A model generated the notes under the pieces. That model did no database searches. It worked only from the letters and a program-made list of their open reading frames with translations, and had not been told where the DNA came from. Shown piece by piece: positions 61,877-64,000 of a stretch of DNA of 64,000 bases (position 1 is the stretch's first letter; the number at the start of each line of letters is the position of its first letter). The translations under genes were made by a program, and so were the position numbers. Source of the stretch: Bacillota bacterium (GTDB lineage: Bacteria; Bacillota; UBA4882; UBA8346); NCBI GenBank assembly GCA_023426245.1, contig JAFABB010000025.1, positions 62,001 to 126,000 of the forward strand, given 5' to 3'.

Positions 61877-62972
61877 GTTTTCTATTGACAGCGCGATGCG
61901 AGTTATCAACACTTTATTGATTACAATGATCATCGTTGGCTTAACCTGCATGGGCATTGCTTTTTTTCTGTCATTATTCCTTTCAAAAAGCATTACCAAT
62001 CCTATCCATCACATCGCCTCCGGTCTCAGCCGGAGTTCCGGTCAAATAGCATCCGCCTCCAATCAACTGTCGGCTTCCGCTTTTCAACTGTCGCAAAGTA
62101 GCGCCGAACAAGCTTCTACCATTGAAGAAACTTCATCAAACTTAGAAGAAGCCTCTTCCATGTTGCAACAAAATAGCGTCTATACGAAACAGGCAGCCGC
62201 ATTATCGGCACAGGCCAAGGAATCCGCGGATAAAGGAAGCCTGGAGATGCAGGAAATGATGGGTTCGATCCTGGAGATCAAAAAATCCAGCGATGAAATC
62301 TCAAGAATCATCAAAGTCATCGATGATATTGCTTTTCAAACCAATATTCTGGCATTAAATGCCGCTATTGAAGCAGCCAGAGCCGGCGAAGCCGGGATGG
62401 GTTTCTCGGTGGTAGCCGAGGAAGTAAGAAATTTGGCGCAACGAAGCGCCCAGGCGGCGAAAGACACCACTTCCATCATTGACGCCAATATCGAGCTGTC
62501 CAATAAAGGGGTCAGTGCTGCCGAGAAGGTTGCCGAAGTTTTATATGAAATTACCGGAAAATCCAAAGAAGTCAGCGAAATAATAGACCAAATCGCTAGG
62601 AGCAGCCAGGAACAAAACCAAGGCATTGGAGAAATCACCAAGGCAATGAGTCAAATGACTTCCATTACCCAGCAAACCGCAACGAATGCGGAAGAAAGTT
62701 CATCCGCAGCTGAAGCGCTCAAGGATCAAGCTGAAAAAATGCGCGAAATCGTCCAAGAATTGTTGCATCTGGCAAACGGCTCCTCTCAAATCTCCGAAAA
62801 AGAGGAGCTACCATCGATACAGCTGAACCGTCACGCCATAACATCAGGGGATAAGAATCTCCGTGTCGGTCAATCGCAACCGGGTCCTTCACCTGAGAAG
62901 GCAAAAGGGAAAACCAAAATAGTATCTCCCGAAGAAGTCGTGCCTTTAGAAAATCATACCGACCGATTTTAA
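61860..62972 (+). CDS. Methyl-accepting chemotaxis protein, C-terminal signalling part
   Basis: 370 residues in the +1 frame relative to the preceding half. It contains the second membrane helix (about 18-42), a short HAMP-like region and a long coiled-coil signalling domain. The invariant hairpin tip reads DDIAFQTNILALNAAIEAARAGEAGMGFSVVAEEVRNLAQRSA (about 158-200), followed by methylation-helix type repeats (SSQEQNQGIGEITKAMSQM). The tail is Pro/Lys-rich without a CheR-docking pentapeptide. The ATG at 61860 has no ribosome site of its own, so separate translation would depend on coupling. Confidence 0.8.
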   Translation: MYGGVKFSIDSAMRVINTLLITMIIVGLTCMGIAFFLSLFLSKSITNPIHHIASGLSRSSGQIASASNQLSASAFQLSQSSAEQASTIEETSSNLEEASSMLQQNSVYTKQAAALSAQAKESADKGSLEMQEMMGSILEIKKSSDEISRIIKVIDDIAFQTNILALNAAIEAARAGEAGMGFSVVAEEVRNLAQRSAQAAKDTTSIIDANIELSNKGVSAAEKVAEVLYEITGKSKEVSEIIDQIARSSQEQNQGIGEITKAMSQMTSITQQTATNAEESSSAAEALKDQAEKMREIVQELLHLANGSSQISEKEELPSIQLNRHAITSGDKNLRVGQSQPGPSPEKAKGKTKIVSPEEVVPLENHTDRF

Positions 62973-63129
62973 AATGAATCCGGCAAGTTTGTCTCGTTTT
63001 GCCAATGTACTAATCCTACCCTTCCTTGTTTGATTATATGATATTTTTTTAGAAAGGCTAAAAGCACAATAGACAGAACATCCGGCTTTGGGGAGAAATC
63101 GTTGGCTTGAGTTTCCATGATTACCATTT

Positions 63130-63231
63130 CGTTACCATTTATTCAAATTTATTAACATCCGTGTCGCTATTTTTTAATAAATAACTTGTATAATGAAAAT
63201 GTACTTTTTCATTACTCTCTCCCTTTTTTGA
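63130..63231 (+). repeat. Direct repeat copy 1 (promoter-like)
   Basis: A degenerate repeat of about 100 bp whose end is TACTTTTTCATTACTC, then CTCCCTTTTTTGA (63202-63231). It includes a TATAAT at 63189-63194. The homologous copy 2 is at about 63895-64000, same orientation. Confidence 0.5.
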
Positions 63232-63262
63232 TAACCCAACGCTGGTTGGGTTATTCTATTTT
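63231..63262 (+). terminator. Terminator-like hairpin
   Basis: ATAACCCAAC (63231-63240), loop GCTG, GTTGGGTTAT (63245-63254), then TCTATTTT. A transcript starting from the TATAAT at 63189 would be only about 60 nt long. Confidence 0.6.
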
Positions 63263-63265
63263 CAG

Positions 63266-63805
63266 CTACTCGATAAGTAATATCGCATACCGGTTCATCC
63301 CTTCCTTCCTGTCTGCCAATACTTGAATTGGATAGCCTATATTTCGAACCGTTCCGTAAATATCTATGGCTAAAGCTTCCGTACATGGCCTGGCAATTTT
63401 TTTGTTCCTGCATTCCGCCCTCTCCGGAGCGCAGGTCGAACAGATAGAGCATTCGTCAACCAATAAGACAAAAGCTTTATGAAAACCCGCCAAAAAAACC
63501 GCCCGCTCAAGTTGAATCAGTTTCTGATTGACAGTTTTACACCACGGTTTTAATTGCGCAGCGTCTTCAAAATTCACCCCAAAGTGGAAGACAATCGCAC
63601 GGCTATATTCGGAAAAAAATCGTTCGCACTCCCCAACCGTCGGCGCATTCGGCGGGCAGGCGCTGCTTTTCCCAAAACTATCGCAACCGTACATACATTT
63701 CATACGAACCCATTGAGCGACCTGAATTTCTTTCCCCGTAATCCATCGATAATCATTCAATCCGCTTTCTCTAAACAAATCCTCAAGTCTTTCCTGATTT
63801 TCCAT
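63266..63805 (-). CDS. DUF2284 Cys-rich metal-binding protein
   Basis: 179 residues with AAAGGATG before the ATG. Cys pattern typical of DUF2284: MKCMYGCDSFGKSSACPPNAPT in the N-terminal third, then VDECSICSTCAPERAECRNKKIARPCTEAL in the C-terminal third, which reads like an iron-sulfur or other metal site. The middle is helical. Such proteins are common in anaerobes; the reaction is unknown. It stands alone on the minus strand. Confidence 0.85.
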   Translation of the reverse strand: MENQERLEDLFRESGLNDYRWITGKEIQVAQWVRMKCMYGCDSFGKSSACPPNAPTVGECERFFSEYSRAIVFHFGVNFEDAAQLKPWCKTVNQKLIQLERAVFLAGFHKAFVLLVDECSICSTCAPERAECRNKKIARPCTEALAIDIYGTVRNIGYPIQVLADRKEGMNRYAILLIE

Positions 63806-63894
63806 TCAATCATCCTTTCACAGTTACGGATAAAATACCGCGCCTCATTCTCCATTTTCTTGACGAAGACTATTGCTTCCCAGAATCATACAAT

Positions 63895-64000
63895 TGTTAC
63901 CTTATTTTCATTATTTGTAACATTCGTGTAGTTCGTTTGTAACCAACCGCATGTATAATCATTATCAGATACTTTTTTCATTACTCCCTCCCTTTTTTGA
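63895..64000 (+). repeat. Direct repeat copy 2 (promoter-like), cut by the window end
   Basis: Same order of blocks as copy 1: GTTACCTTATT, TAACATTCGTGTAG, TGTATAAT (TATAAT at 63954-63959) and TACTTTTTTCATTACTCCC then TCCCTTTTTTGA (63970-64000). Whether the terminator-like hairpin follows here too lies outside the window. Confidence 0.5.

Larger units (their letters stand above)
62973..63265. other. Spacer with a promoter-like repeat and a hairpin
   Basis: No gene. It contains the first copy of a direct repeat (about 63130-63231; see separate entry) and a terminator-type hairpin at 63231-63254. Confidence 0.45.

Overview
The window looks like a chromosomal segment of a diderm (two-membrane) member of the Bacillota. 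Firmicute-type genes are present: a citrate synthase of the 455-residue type, a CoaX pantothenate kinase, an AbrB-like regulator, a NupNOPQ-like nucleoside importer and a GerMN-domain protein. Outer-envelope traits are present too: the start of an LpxA-like acyltransferase at the left edge, a TolC-like channel with a MacAB-type pump, a small secreted beta-barrel-like protein ending in Phe, and periplasmic-type binding and nucleotidase proteins without a lipobox. Limnochordia/Hydrogenisporia-like or Negativicutes-like bacteria fit. The exact taxon cannot be fixed from this window.

Layout. 1-2.1 kb: lpxA-like 5' end, then citrate synthase behind a 12-bp inverted repeat. 2.1-2.8 kb: repeat-rich spacer with two MITE-like elements and a 21/42-bp-period array. 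2.8-10.9 kb (minus): housekeeping run of an aconitase-family hydratase, YhcH-like protein, Nif3-like protein, CoaX, HflX, DusB and a conserved 300-residue protein. 11.2-18 kb (plus): a six-gene operon of TolC, MacA-like adaptor, MacB-like ATPase and permease, OmpR-type regulator and histidine kinase. 18.2-24.5 kb: two tandem SWIM-SNF2 helicase paralogues. 24.6-27.5 kb: a beta-barrel-like protein, a REP-associated transposase carrying a REP-like palindrome inside its own reading frame, and a second repeat-rich spacer. 27.6-29.7 kb: a PrcB_C/GerMN membrane protein and three small minus-strand genes, one behind a structured leader. 29.9-38.5 kb: MoxR, DUF58 and a Bat-type operon. 38.8-42.2 kb: DegV, a metallo-beta-lactamase-fold protein, small coiled-coil genes, a scar of a lost island (SIR2-like and integrase fragments), and tRNA-Lys and tRNA-Glu. 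42.3-49.9 kb: PurA, a LysR regulator under a 20-bp palindrome, an EnvC/M23-like protein, an ABC exporter and a PHP-domain protein. 49.9-51.7 kb: a three-gene minus operon of DUF2087 and GIY-YIG proteins. 51.9-57.6 kb: deoC and a BMP/Nup-type nucleoside ABC importer. 57.9-61.1 kb: a tandem two-module 5'-nucleotidase. 61.4-63 kb: a frameshifted chemotaxis receptor. 63.3-63.8 kb: a DUF2284 protein.

How the genes fit together. The nucleotidase, nucleoside importer and DeoC form a coherent salvage route from extracytoplasmic nucleotides to deoxyribose phosphate. The TolC/MacAB genes sit with a two-component system that probably controls them. The MoxR-DUF58-Bat cluster is an envelope-associated chaperone/vWA system. 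The strongest unexplained material is in the non-coding DNA: two families of short inverted-repeat elements, each present twice in opposite orientation; two arrays with about 21-bp periodicity; a transposase gene that translates a REP-like palindrome; and several candidate structured RNAs.
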